64,000 nucleotides of DNA, taken from Brachybacterium ginsengisoli (GTDB lineage Bacteria; Actinomycetota; Actinomycetes; Actinomycetales; Dermabacteraceae). Below are positions 9,381 through 20,933 of this stretch, in pieces. Every line of letters starts with the position of its first letter. The first letter of the stretch is position 1. Where the stretch lies: the NCBI RefSeq assembly GCF_002407065.1, contig NZ_CP023564.1:744001-808000 (forward strand), written 5' to 3'. The position numbers and the translations under genes are program-made. The notes beneath the pieces were generated by a model. It ran no database searches and had not been told where the DNA came from. It saw nothing but the letters and a program-made list of their open reading frames with translations.

Positions 9381-10196
9381 TCAGGCGGAGAGGTTCTTCC
9401 TGGCGGTGCTGTGGACCAGGAAGGCGCCGACACCGATGATCACCGTCATGACGAGGGCGTGCAGGATGCCCGCCACCGCCGTGGTGACGTAGATGCTGGA
9501 GCCCGGCTCGTCGACGGACCCGCCCATGATCCCGAAGACGACTCCTGCGAGGAAGACCGTGATCCAGTAGAGGACCGCGGAGAGGGGGATGGCGGCGGCG
9601 ACCACGATCCCGCCCACGCGGGCTCGGGAGCGTCCCATCACGGCGGCGGTGATCCCGAGGGCGAGCAGGGCGAGAGCCACGATGAAGTTCACGCCGTACA
9701 GCAGGAGGCTCGCCAGGCTCGACCCGATCCCGGCGGCGCCGAGCTCCTCACCGGCGTCCGAGGCGGCCATGTCCTCCGCCCCGATGAGCGTGGTGAGGTT
9801 GATGCCGAGGCGCACCAGCAGCAGCACAGCGGTCCCGATCAGCAGGATCAGGCCGATCAGCTTCACCCGGCGCCAGTTGACCCCGTTGCCCGCCTCGAAC
9901 TGCGGGCCTGCGAAGCCGGTGCTGCCCGGGTACCCACCCGGAGCGCCGGCGGGCGAGGCCTGGCCCCACTGGGGCTGCGCGGGGGCCGCCGGAGAGGGCT
10001 GTCCCCACTGAGGCTGCTGCGCGGGAGCCGCGGGGGAGGCCTGACCCCACTGGGGTGCGGAGGCCGGCTGCTCCTGCTGGCCCTGCCCGAACTGCTCCTG
10101 CTGGCCCCACTGGCCCTGCTGACCCTCGTGCCCCTGCTGGCCCCACTGGCCCTGCTGGCCCTGCTGGCCGTTGTCCGGTCCGTACCCCTGAGTCAT
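9381..10196 (-). CDS. Gln/Gly-rich N-terminal domain plus four-helix membrane protein
   Basis: A protein of about 271 residues. Residues 1 to about 105 are low complexity, built from WGQ, QQG, SPAAPAQ and GQ repeats. They are followed by NWRRVKLIGLILLIGTAVLLL and three further hydrophobic segments. The layout (disordered Pro/Gln/Gly-rich cytoplasmic tail, then a small DUF4190-like multi-helix module) is frequent in actinobacteria, and its function is unknown. The ATG at 10196 is chosen because GAGGGGACAGC precedes it. An in-frame upstream ATG (10259) has no such site. Convergent with the beta-propeller gene and separated from it by a palindromic terminator. The repeat region is shared in style with the long disordered protein at 18324-20768. 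Confidence 0.65.
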   Translation of the reverse strand: MTQGYGPDNGQQGQQGQWGQQGHEGQQGQWGQQEQFGQGQQEQPASAPQWGQASPAAPAQQPQWGQPSPAAPAQPQWGQASPAGAPGGYPGSTGFAGPQFEAGNGVNWRRVKLIGLILLIGTAVLLLVRLGINLTTLIGAEDMAASDAGEELGAAGIGSSLASLLLYGVNFIVALALLALGITAAVMGRSRARVGGIVVAAAIPLSAVLYWITVFLAGVVFGIMGGSVDEPGSSIYVTTAVAGILHALVMTVIIGVGAFLVHSTARKNLSA

Positions 10197-10325
10197 GCTG
10201 TCCCCTCTGTGCGGGTCCGTCGCAGCGGCTGCGCGGTCCTTGGAATCCTGCGTGGTCACGACGTCACGGCGACGTCCGTCCCAGGGTATCGGGCGTCGCC
10301 GTGACGTGGGTCGTCGGCCTGCGGC

Positions 10326-13391
<3,066 letters not shown>

Positions 13392-13498
13392 TCAGCGTAC
13401 CCGGATTCGCCCGCCGCGTCGCCGCCCGATCGCGCGCCGGCGGTCGGGCGGTTCTCGGGTCGACGGGCGGTTCTCGCGCCGACGAGCGGTTCTCGCGC

Positions 13499-13555
13499 CG
13501 ACTGTCAGCTGGCGAACCACTTTCGGGCGGAATCTGGTTCGCCAGGTGACAGTCG
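13499..13555. repeat. 57-bp palindromic element, copy 1
   Basis: Two 21-nt arms (left arm starting cgactgtcagctggcgaacc, right arm its complement with one mismatch) around a 15-nt centre ctttcgggcggaatc. It would form a long hairpin in DNA or RNA. An identical copy lies 101 bp further on. No coding function. Confidence 0.85.
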
Positions 13556-13599
13556 ACGCTCGGACGACGGGTCGGCCCGGCCGTCGGCGGTTCGTTGGC

Positions 13600-13656
13600 C
13601 GACTGTCAGCTGGCGAACCACTTTCGGGCGGAATCTGGTTCGCCAGGTGACAGTCG
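13600..13656. repeat. 57-bp palindromic element, copy 2
   Basis: Identical in all 57 positions to the copy at 13499-13555, including the non-palindromic centre and the single arm mismatch. Identity of the centre argues for recent duplication rather than independent selection for a hairpin. It abuts the heptanucleotide array. Confidence 0.85.
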
Positions 13657-13725
13657 GGGCATGGGGCATGGGGCATGGGGCATGGGGCATGGGGCATGGG
13701 GCATGGGGCGCGGGGCGCGGGGCGA
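13656..13725 (+). repeat. Heptanucleotide tandem repeat (ggggcat)7 plus variants
   Basis: Seven perfect copies of ggggcat (13656-13704), then two ggggcgc units and one ggggcga. A 7-bp unit changes reading frame by one with each gain or loss. Its right end is 69 bp before the jetA start codon and 55 bp before the jetA -10 box. Confidence 0.9.
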
Positions 13726-13779
13726 CGGGCGCCGCGCGGCGATCGGCTGATGGCGGCACCCCGCCGGCGGGCTCGACGG

Positions 13780-13785
13780 TAGACT
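13780..13785 (+). promoter_or_regulatory. Leaderless -10 box of jetA
   Basis: TAGACT lies 8 nt before the GTG start of jetA, so transcription would begin at or near the start codon. No Shine-Dalgarno sequence is present, and no convincing -35 element is seen. Confidence 0.55.
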
Positions 13786-13793
13786 CTCCCCTC

Positions 13794-15359
13794 GTGACCA
13801 CGACCGAGCCGAACCGGTGGACCGACCGCCGCAGCGACGCCGTGTCCGCGCGCAAGGAGGCCTACGAGCAGCTGCGCCGGGCCAGCACCTGGCGCCTGCT
13901 CGCGGCCACGAAGGCGCCCGCGGTGCTCGCGATCCTGCAGGCGACCTTCCCCGCCGGCGACCGTCGGCTCCCGCGCAGCGAGCTCATCGCCCGTGTGGGG
14001 GCGCATCTCGCCCTGCTGCATGACGAGGACGGCGCCGAGGAGTCGGAGCTCGCGACCGGCGATGCCGGCGAGGACCTCGATCCCTCCGAGGGCGAATCCC
14101 GTGGCGGCCGCACCGCGGCGGAGTACGTGGACGGCTGGGTCCGCGAGGGCTACCTGACCCGTCGCGACGACCCGCAGCACACCGAGACCACCTTCGAGCC
14201 GTCCCCGGCCACGATCGACGCGATCCAGTTCATCGCCTCCCTCGAGGAGCACCGCCCCACCACCACGCAGTCCCGTCTGCAGCTGGTGGTGCAGCAGTTC
14301 GAGCGCCTCGCCCAGGAGACCGAGACCGACCGCGACGTGCGCCTGGCGGACCTGCAGCGTCGCCGCGAGCGGATCGAGGCCGAGATCCGGGACCTGGCCG
14401 AGGGCGAGCTGATGCTCCCCAGCCCCGAGGCGTCGACCGACCGGCTGCGGGACATCCTGCAGATCGCGACCGAGCTCTCCGGCGACTTCCTGCAGTACCG
14501 CGAGGACCTGCGCGCGGTGGACCTGCACCTGCGCGAGCAGATCCTCTCCCCGGAGGGCTCGCGCGGCGAGATCCTCGAGCAGCTGCTCGCCGGAGACGAC
14601 CTGCTGGGTCAGTCCAGCGTGGGCCGCACCTTCACGGCGTTCTTCCGCATGCTCAACGATCCCGTGCAGACCCGCACCACCCAGGAGCTCGTGGATCGTC
14701 TGCTGGAGCGGGACTTCTCGCGAACCCTCGGCCGGGACGAGCGGGAGCGCCTCGCCAACGTGTTCAGCGACCTCTACGAGCCGGCGCAGGAGGTGCTGGA
14801 CGTCAAGACGGAGCTGTACCGCTCGCTGGCCCGCTTCGTGCGCTCGCAGGACTTCCGCCAGCACCGGGTGCTGCTCGAGGCGCTGCAGGAGGCCCAGGGC
14901 CTGGCGCTCGCGCAGAAGGACGAGGTGCCCACGCGCAGCCCGTTCCCGCTCGAGCTGGACCTCTCGCGCGCCCAGCTGGGCTCCGTCTCCCAGCACCGAC
15001 TGAAGGACCCCACCGACCCCGGCGCCCCCGCCGAGGCCGAGGTGCACGACGCGACCTCGCTCAGCGTCGAGGTGCTGCAGGACCTCGTGCGCACCAACGA
15101 CATCGACATCGTCGGCCTGACCTCGGACGTCAACTCCGTGCGGGGCCGCAGCGGCCAGGCCTCCCTCGGGGACGTGCTGCGCGAGCGGCCCGCCGAGCAG
15201 GGTCTCGCGAGCGTCATCGGGCTCATGTTCCTGGCGACCAACCACGCCCAGCGGCGCGAGGGATCCACGGAGATCGTCACGTGGCGGGAGCTCGACGGCA
15301 ACGACTACGCCGCGAAGGTGCCCGCCTTCTACTTCCTGGACGACGTCCCGGTCGACTGA
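13794..15359 (+). CDS. jetA: JetA-like kleisin subunit of a Wadjet/MksBEF-type SMC complex (DUF3375)
   Basis: A 521-residue DUF3375-type protein, the MukF/MksF-like kleisin of Wadjet type I systems, which compact or cleave circular plasmid DNA. The N-terminus (ARKEAYEQLRRASTWRLLAATKAPAVLAILQATF) is the family winged-helix region. YVDGWVREGYLTRR and the central coiled-coil stretch (QRRRERIEAEIRDLAEGELM) follow. Next come GDFLQYREDLRAVDLHLREQIL, SSVGRTFTAFFRMLNDPVQ and a C-terminal SVIGLMFLATNHAQ segment. Length and order match the family as I know it. Start GTG 13794 sits 8 nt after a -10 box and has no ribosome site. Partner genes jetB and jetC lie about 5.6 kb and 28 kb downstream on the same strand. 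The usual arrangement is one jetABCD operon. Confidence 0.85.
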   Translation: MTTTEPNRWTDRRSDAVSARKEAYEQLRRASTWRLLAATKAPAVLAILQATFPAGDRRLPRSELIARVGAHLALLHDEDGAEESELATGDAGEDLDPSEGESRGGRTAAEYVDGWVREGYLTRRDDPQHTETTFEPSPATIDAIQFIASLEEHRPTTTQSRLQLVVQQFERLAQETETDRDVRLADLQRRRERIEAEIRDLAEGELMLPSPEASTDRLRDILQIATELSGDFLQYREDLRAVDLHLREQILSPEGSRGEILEQLLAGDDLLGQSSVGRTFTAFFRMLNDPVQTRTTQELVDRLLERDFSRTLGRDERERLANVFSDLYEPAQEVLDVKTELYRSLARFVRSQDFRQHRVLLEALQEAQGLALAQKDEVPTRSPFPLELDLSRAQLGSVSQHRLKDPTDPGAPAEAEVHDATSLSVEVLQDLVRTNDIDIVGLTSDVNSVRGRSGQASLGDVLRERPAEQGLASVIGLMFLATNHAQRREGSTEIVTWRELDGNDYAAKVPAFYFLDDVPVD

Positions 15360-15380
15360 GCGCTGCTCGCACCCGCCCGC

Positions 15381-16832
15381 TCAGCGGGGCTCGGGCCCAT
15401 GGGCGCGCAGGCTGCGGGCGATCACGGCGAAGGCCAGCGCGCTGCCCGCGTGGATCCACACCACGACCGACAGAGCGCTCTGCGCGTGCTCGTGGGCGGG
15501 CCCGGCGAGGGACCAGAACAGGCCCCCGAGCAGCGCCACCCCGAGCGTCAGGCCGAGCTGCTGGACCGTGGCGAACAGTCCGCTGCTCACCCCGGCCGCC
15601 CACGGCGGCGTGCGGGAGAGCACCGTCTGCAGGACAGGGCCGAACATGAGCGCCTGGACCACTCCGAGCGGGATCAGCGCCCACTGCAGGGACGCCACGT
15701 CGTGGTGGCCCGTGGTCACGAGCACCGCGATCGCGGCCAGGACCACCGCCTGGGCGAGGCCGGCCGCGGCCATGGTCCGCTCGTCGGCGGCGGGGATCAG
15801 CCGCGGCAGGGCCAGGGAGGTCGCGATGAACGCGATGCCGAAGCCGAGCACCAGCAGCGCCGGGCCCAGCGATCCCAGCGTGTACCGCAGCTGCGCGAAG
15901 GCGGAGAGCTCGTACAGCAGCGCCCCGTAGGTCGTGAAGAACAGCAGCGTCATGAGCAGGCCCCGGCGCACCACGGTCAGGCGCAGCACCGCCGGCGGCA
16001 CCACGGGCACGACGCCGGCCCGTTCGGCCCGGCGCTGCAGCGACCAGAACCACGCCAGCAGTCCGGCTCCCGCGGCGAGGGAGAGGACGGTCCACACCGG
16101 CCAGCCGAGCGAGCGGCCCAGGGTCAGCGGCACGACGATCGCCAGCAGGCTCGCCGCGAGCACCCCGGCGCCGGCCGCGTCGAGGGAGAGCGGAGCGGTG
16201 GAGCGGGTACGCGGCACGAGGCGCAGCCCGGCCACCCCCACCAGGGCGATGAGGCCGGTGAGGACCTGCACGGCGCGCCAGCCCACGTGCTCCGGCAGCG
16301 CGGCGGCGAGGGCGCCGGCCGAGATCTGGCCGATCACGGTGCTCGCTCCGCTGACCGCGACGAACAGCATCAGGCCGCGGGAGCGGGCCGACCCGGTGGA
16401 GGCCGACTGGATCGTCGCGAGCACCTGCGGGGTGAGCAGACCCGCGGCGACCCCGAGCAGGACCCGGAGCGTCACCGCGGTGGTCAGGTCCGGGGCGAGG
16501 CCGGTGGCGGCGCTGAGCAGGGCGACGCCGAGGCCGCCCATGAGCAGCAGTCGCCGTCGACCCCACCGGTCGCCGAGCCGCCCGGCGATCACGAGGCTCG
16601 CGGCGAAGGCCGTGGTGTACGCCGCGAGCACGAGCTGCTGTCCGGCCCCGTCGGCCCGGAGGTCGCGGCCGATGGCGTCGGCCAGCACGTTGACCGCGCC
16701 GAAGGTGAAGTTCACCGGGGCATAGCTGATCAGCAGCACGGCGAGGCCCCAGCCGGTGAGCGCCGCAGGAGCCGGAGGCGGCGCGATGGGCTCGGAGACG
16801 GGGGAGGGGGCGATGAGGGGGTCGGAGGACAT
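15381..16832 (-). CDS. MFS transporter, 14-helix DHA2-type drug exporter
   Basis: Proton-driven membrane exporter of about 483 residues with about 14 hydrophobic segments. Motif A is visible as AGRLGDRWGRRRLLL after helix 2. VLLGVAAGLLTPQVLATIQ corresponds to the helix 4-5 region, and SRGLMLFVAVSGASTVIGQISAG matches the antiporter motif C region. The start ATG 16832 follows a GGAGG placed unusually close (about 1-2 nt spacing); the frame continues upstream but only through the antisense of the regulator gene. It is divergent from the XRE-type regulator at 16935 across about 100 bp, which suggests that protein controls it. The substrate is not deducible; multidrug or antibiotic export is typical. 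It converges with jetA and ends 21 bp from the jetA stop. Confidence 0.85.
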   Translation of the reverse strand: MSSDPLIAPSPVSEPIAPPPAPAALTGWGLAVLLISYAPVNFTFGAVNVLADAIGRDLRADGAGQQLVLAAYTTAFAASLVIAGRLGDRWGRRRLLLMGGLGVALLSAATGLAPDLTTAVTLRVLLGVAAGLLTPQVLATIQSASTGSARSRGLMLFVAVSGASTVIGQISAGALAAALPEHVGWRAVQVLTGLIALVGVAGLRLVPRTRSTAPLSLDAAGAGVLAASLLAIVVPLTLGRSLGWPVWTVLSLAAGAGLLAWFWSLQRRAERAGVVPVVPPAVLRLTVVRRGLLMTLLFFTTYGALLYELSAFAQLRYTLGSLGPALLVLGFGIAFIATSLALPRLIPAADERTMAAAGLAQAVVLAAIAVLVTTGHHDVASLQWALIPLGVVQALMFGPVLQTVLSRTPPWAAGVSSGLFATVQQLGLTLGVALLGGLFWSLAGPAHEHAQSALSVVVWIHAGSALAFAVIARSLRAHGPEPR

Positions 16833-16934
16833 GCCTCCACGGTCCTGCCGCGCGCATCCTGGGACCAGGAGCCTGCTCATACGGGTACCAGCACCACCTG
16901 GCTGTCGGCGGCCGGACGGCGCACACTGGAGGAC

Positions 16935-17816
16935 ATGGAGTCCTCCGCCGACCGACGCAAGCAGCTGGGTGCCTTCCTCCGGGCACGCCGGGAGAAGGTC
17001 ACCCCTGATCAGGTGGGCCTGCCTCCGATGGGCCGACGGCGCACGCCGGGGCTGCGCCGCGAAGAGGTCGCCCAGCTCGCCGGCATCGGCACCACCTGGT
17101 ACACCTGGCTCGAGCAGGGCAGGGCCACCGGGGTCTCGGAACAGGTGCTCGAGGCGGTGGCCCGAGTGCTGCGGATGTCCGACGCCGAGCGCCACCACCT
17201 GTTCGTGCTCGCCGACCGCGGCCCGGTCAAGCACGCCCCGCTGATGACCCTGCGCCCCGAGCACGCGGCGCTGATCGAGCAGCTCCTGCCGTTCCCCGCC
17301 GCCGTGCAGACGGACGCCTACGAGATCGTCGCCTCCAACCGGATGTACCGCTACCTGTTCGGTGATCTGGACGCGCTCCCGGTCGGCGACCGTAACTGTG
17401 CGTGGCTGATGTTCACCGATCCCGTCTGGCGCGGGAGCCTCGTGGACGAGGACATCGTGCTGCCCGAGATCGTCGCGCGCCTGCGCGCCCGTCGGGCGGA
17501 GCATCGCGACGAACCGCGCTGGGTCGCGCTCGTGGAGCGCCTGCTCACGCACTCCGAGGACTTCCGTGCGCTGTGGGAGTCCTACGAGGTCGCCGACGAT
17601 CGGCCGCGACTGCGTCAGTACGACTCCCCGCACGCCGGGCTCTTGGAGGTGCACTTCCAGAGCCTGTGGATCGATCCTGATCGGGGGTCGCGGATCATCG
17701 TGATGGTCCCGGCCGACGAGACGACCCGGGAGCGGCTCGAGCGCTTCGCCACGCTGATCGAGGCCGCGCCGGCCTGGACGGCCCGGGAGGATGCGGTGGC
17801 GACGCTCGCGAGCTGA
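16935..17816 (+). CDS. Helix-turn-helix transcriptional regulator, XRE type with MmyB-like ligand domain
   Basis: Cytoplasmic DNA-binding regulator of 293 residues. Residues about 9-85 form the XRE-type helix-turn-helix domain (RRTPGLRREEVAQLAGIGTTWYTWLEQGR). The C-terminal two thirds match the MmyB-like, PAS-related sensor domain common in actinobacteria (DAYEIVASNRMYRYLFGD, WLMFTDP, SPHAGLLEVHFQSLW). Such proteins bind fatty-acid or other ligands and often regulate an adjacent, divergent transporter or oxidoreductase. Here the divergent neighbour is the MFS exporter. The ATG at 16935 is preceded by GGAGGAC. It converges with the ATL gene, only 13 bp from its stop. Confidence 0.88.
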   Translation: MESSADRRKQLGAFLRARREKVTPDQVGLPPMGRRRTPGLRREEVAQLAGIGTTWYTWLEQGRATGVSEQVLEAVARVLRMSDAERHHLFVLADRGPVKHAPLMTLRPEHAALIEQLLPFPAAVQTDAYEIVASNRMYRYLFGDLDALPVGDRNCAWLMFTDPVWRGSLVDEDIVLPEIVARLRARRAEHRDEPRWVALVERLLTHSEDFRALWESYEVADDRPRLRQYDSPHAGLLEVHFQSLWIDPDRGSRIIVMVPADETTRERLERFATLIEAAPAWTAREDAVATLAS

Positions 17817-17829
17817 CCTGCGCCTCGGC

Positions 17830-18210
17830 TCAGCGCTCGGGAGGCCCTGACGGCTCGTCGAGCTCGGCGAGGGAGGCCGATGCCGCGCGGCGCAGAACGT
17901 CGAGGTCGACGCCATGGTCCGCCATCCGGCAGCCCCGCCCGTTCGGCTTCACGGCGATGCCCTCCTGCTCCCAGTGCGGCAGAGCGCGTGCCAGGAGGGG
18001 GTGGTCGCCGTAGCTGTTGGCGACCCGCCACCACGGCACGCCCGAGCCCCAGGTGCCCATGATCCGTCCGACGAGCCGGGGACCCACGCCCACGATCGAT
18101 CCGACCTCGCCGTAGGCAGCGACCTGCCCAGCAGGGATCGCCTCGACCACGCGGAGCACGCGCTCGACCGTGAGGTCGTCCATGCGGGTGCGCGGGGGAG
18201 GGGTGGCCAT
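17830..18210 (-). CDS. Alkyltransferase-like (ATL) DNA damage-binding protein
   Basis: A 126-residue protein of the MGMT/ATL fold. The domain starts VERVLRVVEAIPAGQVAAYGEVGSIVG and runs to the HTH-like GVGPRLVGRIM. The active-site motif PCHR of O6-alkylguanine transferases is replaced by PWWR (residues 59-62), so the alkyl-accepting Cys is Trp, as in yeast Atl1 and E. coli YbaZ. ATL proteins bind O6-alkylguanine lesions, flip the base and hand the lesion to nucleotide excision repair without removing the alkyl group. The second Trp in place of His is also a difference from the PWHR usual in ATLs. The gene is monocistronic on the minus strand. Confidence 0.9.
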   Translation of the reverse strand: MATPPPRTRMDDLTVERVLRVVEAIPAGQVAAYGEVGSIVGVGPRLVGRIMGTWGSGVPWWRVANSYGDHPLLARALPHWEQEGIAVKPNGRGCRMADHGVDLDVLRRAASASLAELDEPSGPPER

Positions 18211-18240
18211 GGCGTCAGTCTGGCACGGGCGGACAGGACG

Positions 18241-18281
18241 ACGGCGGCCCGGGACCTCGTCATGAGGTCCCGGGCCGCCGT
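18241..18281. terminator. Hairpin terminator upstream of the ATL gene
   Basis: 18-bp perfect stem (acggcggcccgggacctc and its complement) with a 5-nt loop gtcat. It follows the stop of the minus-strand disordered protein gene (18324) and precedes the ATL start, so it most likely terminates that upstream gene. Confidence 0.75.
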
Positions 18282-18323
18282 CACCGGTGGGAGGCCCTGG
18301 TCCGGGCTCCCGTCATGCTCCGC

Positions 18324-20768
18324 TCAGCCGCGGTGCGTGCCGTCCTCCGGGTCGCCGAACTCCGGCGCCTTCGGAGGCTGCTCGCCGTTCTGCTGACGAC
18401 GCAGCTGCTCCTGCTGCCGGAAGAACGGGTCGTCCTCCTCGACGCTGCTGTCACCGCCGAACGTGCGGTACTCGTCGGACCGGCCCTGCTGGCGGACATC
18501 CTCCTGCTGGCCGAGGGTGCCGCTCTCGCGACGCTCTGCCTGCTGGCCGTATCCGTCCTGCTGTCGGTACGGGTCCTGCTGGCCGAAGCCGCCGTCCTGC
18601 TGAAGGGTGGCGTCGGACTGACCGTACGCGTCCTGCTGACGGAATTCGTCGTCCTTCGGGGTCTCGCCCTGCTGGCCGAAAGCCCCGCCGGTCGCGGCGC
18701 GATCGGCCCCGACGGCGGAATCGTGACGGGCCGAGTTCTCGCTCAGGGGCTCGCCGTGGCCGAGCCCGTCGTTCTCGCGACGCTCTGCCCGCTGGCCGTA
18801 CGCGTCCTGCTGGCCGAACCCGTCGTCCTTCCGGGCCCTGTCCGTCTCACCGAACGCTCCGCGGTCCTCGTCGCGATCGATCCCGAGGCCGGAGCCGTGA
18901 CGCGGCGAGTCCCCGCTCACGGGCTCGTCCTTGCCGAGCTCCGGACCGTCCTGCTCGCGCTGGTCGAACGGCTGCCCCTGACCGTCATGGTGGCCGAACT
19001 GCTGTTCGGCCGGAGGGGTCTGGCGGCCATCCGTCGTCTGCGGAGAACCGAACTGCTGCTCGGCCGGCGGTGTCTGCTGCTCGCGCAGCGGGTCGCCCTG
19101 CGGAGCCGCACTCTGCTCACCGGCAGCAGGGACCTCGCCCCGCTGCGCGGCATGCTGACCGCTGGTGTCCCCGCCGGGACCGCGATCGGTTTCGAGCCCC
19201 CGCACGTCATTGCGACGCTCTCCGGTCGCCGTCCGGCCGTGCTCACCCGCAGCGGTGGAGTCCCCGATGGGGGTCGCGGCGTGCTCGCCCCGGCCTTCTC
19301 CGCGATGCTCGCCGGCCACGGGCTGACGATGCTCGCCGGGAGCGTCGGTGGTGCCTGCCGGGGTGACCCCGGCATCGCGGCCGACCTCTCGGGACTCATC
19401 GGACACGGGTCGACCCTGCTCGGAGTCGGTGGACGAGGAGCCGGCCGCAGCGGTCGCTCCTGCGCCGGCCCCCGCTCCTGCGCCGACCGCACCCGCCGTG
19501 GCGGCCGTTCCACCGGCCCGGTGGTCGGGGCTCGACGTGGGCGTGCTCTCGGCACGCGTCGCGTCGGTCGTGCGCTCGGGGGAATCCCCGGTCAGCGGGT
19601 CCTGGTCCGCCGTGCGCGCGGCGCGCCGACCATGGCTCGCGTCCTGGTCGGCGGTGACGCCGTCGCGAACGCCGTCCTGGCCGGCAGCATCCGGAGCCGC
19701 CGATTCGCCACCGAGACGGTCGGTCTCCCGACGATCCAGGTCATGGTGATCCTCGCCGAGGCTGTTCCGGCTCTGGCCGGCACGGTCCTGGGGGAGGCGG
19801 TCCTGGGCTGTCCCGGCCGGTGCGGCGCGGTCCGTGCCGACGCCGTCCTGGCCGGCGGTGTCGCGGCGCGTCTCCGGAGCGCGGGTCTCTCCGCGCTCGT
19901 CGACGCCGGTGCGCTCATCGGCCCCACGGGCCTCGTCGCCGTTCCGGTCGTGCGACGCCACAGCGGCGCCTGCACCGACCCCGGCGACACCGGCAGCGCC
20001 GGCGGCCACGGCTCCGCCGTGCCCGCCACGATCCTTCTCGGAGGTCCCGGCCTCGTCGACCGGTCGCTCCTCCCCCACGGTGCGATCGCCGGTCGTCCCG
20101 GCGTCGCCCGAGCGGGGCTCGCCCGCGTGCGGATCCTTCTGGGCGGTGCGGTCGCCGACGTCGGGATCCTGTCCGGCAGCAGCAGCGCTGCCGGCGTCCG
20201 CCGCACGGTCTCCGGTCGAGCTCGAGTCGCCCGCCCGGCGGCCGTCAGCCGTGGCCGCGGAACCATCGGCGGTGCGCTCATCGCCGAGGGCGCCGTCGTC
20301 GTCCACAGTGCCGGCACCGGCGGCTCCGGCGGCGGCGCCGTCACCGCGTGCGGTGCTGCCGTCGCGGGTCGCGGAGTCGTCGACGTCCGGGTCCAGGCGG
20401 TCGGCCTCGGCGCGCTGGGCCTCCACGCTGCCGCGCTGCTCCTCGACCTGTGCGCGCTCGCGCTCGGCCTCGGACTGTCGGCGCTCAGCCGCGATCTGCT
20501 CCTGCTCGGCCTCCTTGGACTTCCGCTCGGCCTCGAGGCGGGTGCGGTCGGCGTCGAGCTCGGTCTCGCGCGCCTTCAGATCGCGTTCCTGGACCACCTT
20601 CTCCTTCTTCTGCGCCTCGTCGCGGAGCTGCGCGGCGCGGCGCCTGTCCTCCTCCTGCTGTCGCGCCTTCTTGCGCTTCGAGGACATCACACCGAGGACG
20701 ATCAGGATGATCAGGATGACGAGCACCAGCACGACGATCCCGATGATGAGGGGTGTGGACAGTTCCAT
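18324..20768 (-). CDS. Single-pass membrane protein with coiled coil and very long disordered Q/G/D-rich tail
   Basis: A protein of about 814 residues. Residues 5-28 are a single hydrophobic helix (STPLIIGIVVLVLVILIILI). Residues about 30-130 are a charged coiled coil (RQQEEDRRRAAQLRDEAQKK, EAERKSKEAEQEQIAAERRQ). The rest is disordered: Asp/Gly/Ala/Thr/Arg-rich, then a Gln-rich tail with repeated GQQDAYGQ, QQERRE and TPPAEQQFG phrases. The predicted topology is a cytoplasmic tail on an N-terminal anchor. I recognise no family and no catalytic site. The start ATG 20768 has AAGGAG 6 nt upstream. It is divergent from jetB across 165 bp, a region with an AT-rich tatatct candidate -10 for this gene at 20842-20848. 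A scaffold or phase-separating role at the membrane is conceivable but not shown. Confidence 0.68.
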   Translation of the reverse strand: MELSTPLIIGIVVLVLVILIILIVLGVMSSKRKKARQQEEDRRRAAQLRDEAQKKEKVVQERDLKARETELDADRTRLEAERKSKEAEQEQIAAERRQSEAERERAQVEEQRGSVEAQRAEADRLDPDVDDSATRDGSTARGDGAAAGAAGAGTVDDDGALGDERTADGSAATADGRRAGDSSSTGDRAADAGSAAAAGQDPDVGDRTAQKDPHAGEPRSGDAGTTGDRTVGEERPVDEAGTSEKDRGGHGGAVAAGAAGVAGVGAGAAVASHDRNGDEARGADERTGVDERGETRAPETRRDTAGQDGVGTDRAAPAGTAQDRLPQDRAGQSRNSLGEDHHDLDRRETDRLGGESAAPDAAGQDGVRDGVTADQDASHGRRAARTADQDPLTGDSPERTTDATRAESTPTSSPDHRAGGTAATAGAVGAGAGAGAGATAAAGSSSTDSEQGRPVSDESREVGRDAGVTPAGTTDAPGEHRQPVAGEHRGEGRGEHAATPIGDSTAAGEHGRTATGERRNDVRGLETDRGPGGDTSGQHAAQRGEVPAAGEQSAAPQGDPLREQQTPPAEQQFGSPQTTDGRQTPPAEQQFGHHDGQGQPFDQREQDGPELGKDEPVSGDSPRHGSGLGIDRDEDRGAFGETDRARKDDGFGQQDAYGQRAERRENDGLGHGEPLSENSARHDSAVGADRAATGGAFGQQGETPKDDEFRQQDAYGQSDATLQQDGGFGQQDPYRQQDGYGQQAERRESGTLGQQEDVRQQGRSDEYRTFGGDSSVEEDDPFFRQQEQLRRQQNGEQPPKAPEFGDPEDGTHRG

Positions 20769-20919
20769 GGTCGGCTCCTTGCGGTCGACTCCTCCGCACG
20801 GTGAGCACGGAGGTCTTCCTGCGTGTATCGGCGATTCCATCAGATATACGTCCGCCGTGGGGACTTTTACCCGTACCGATCCGTGCTTCGGAGCGCTCCG
20901 TCGACTCCGGGTGCGCCGG

Positions 20920-20925
20920 TAGGGT
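20920..20925 (+). promoter_or_regulatory. Leaderless -10 box of jetB
   Basis: TAGGGT ends 8 nt before the GTG start of jetB, the same spacing as at jetA. Both regions read CGGTAG before the box end and CTCGTGA at the start codon. Confidence 0.55.
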
Positions 20926-20933
20926 AGGGGCTC

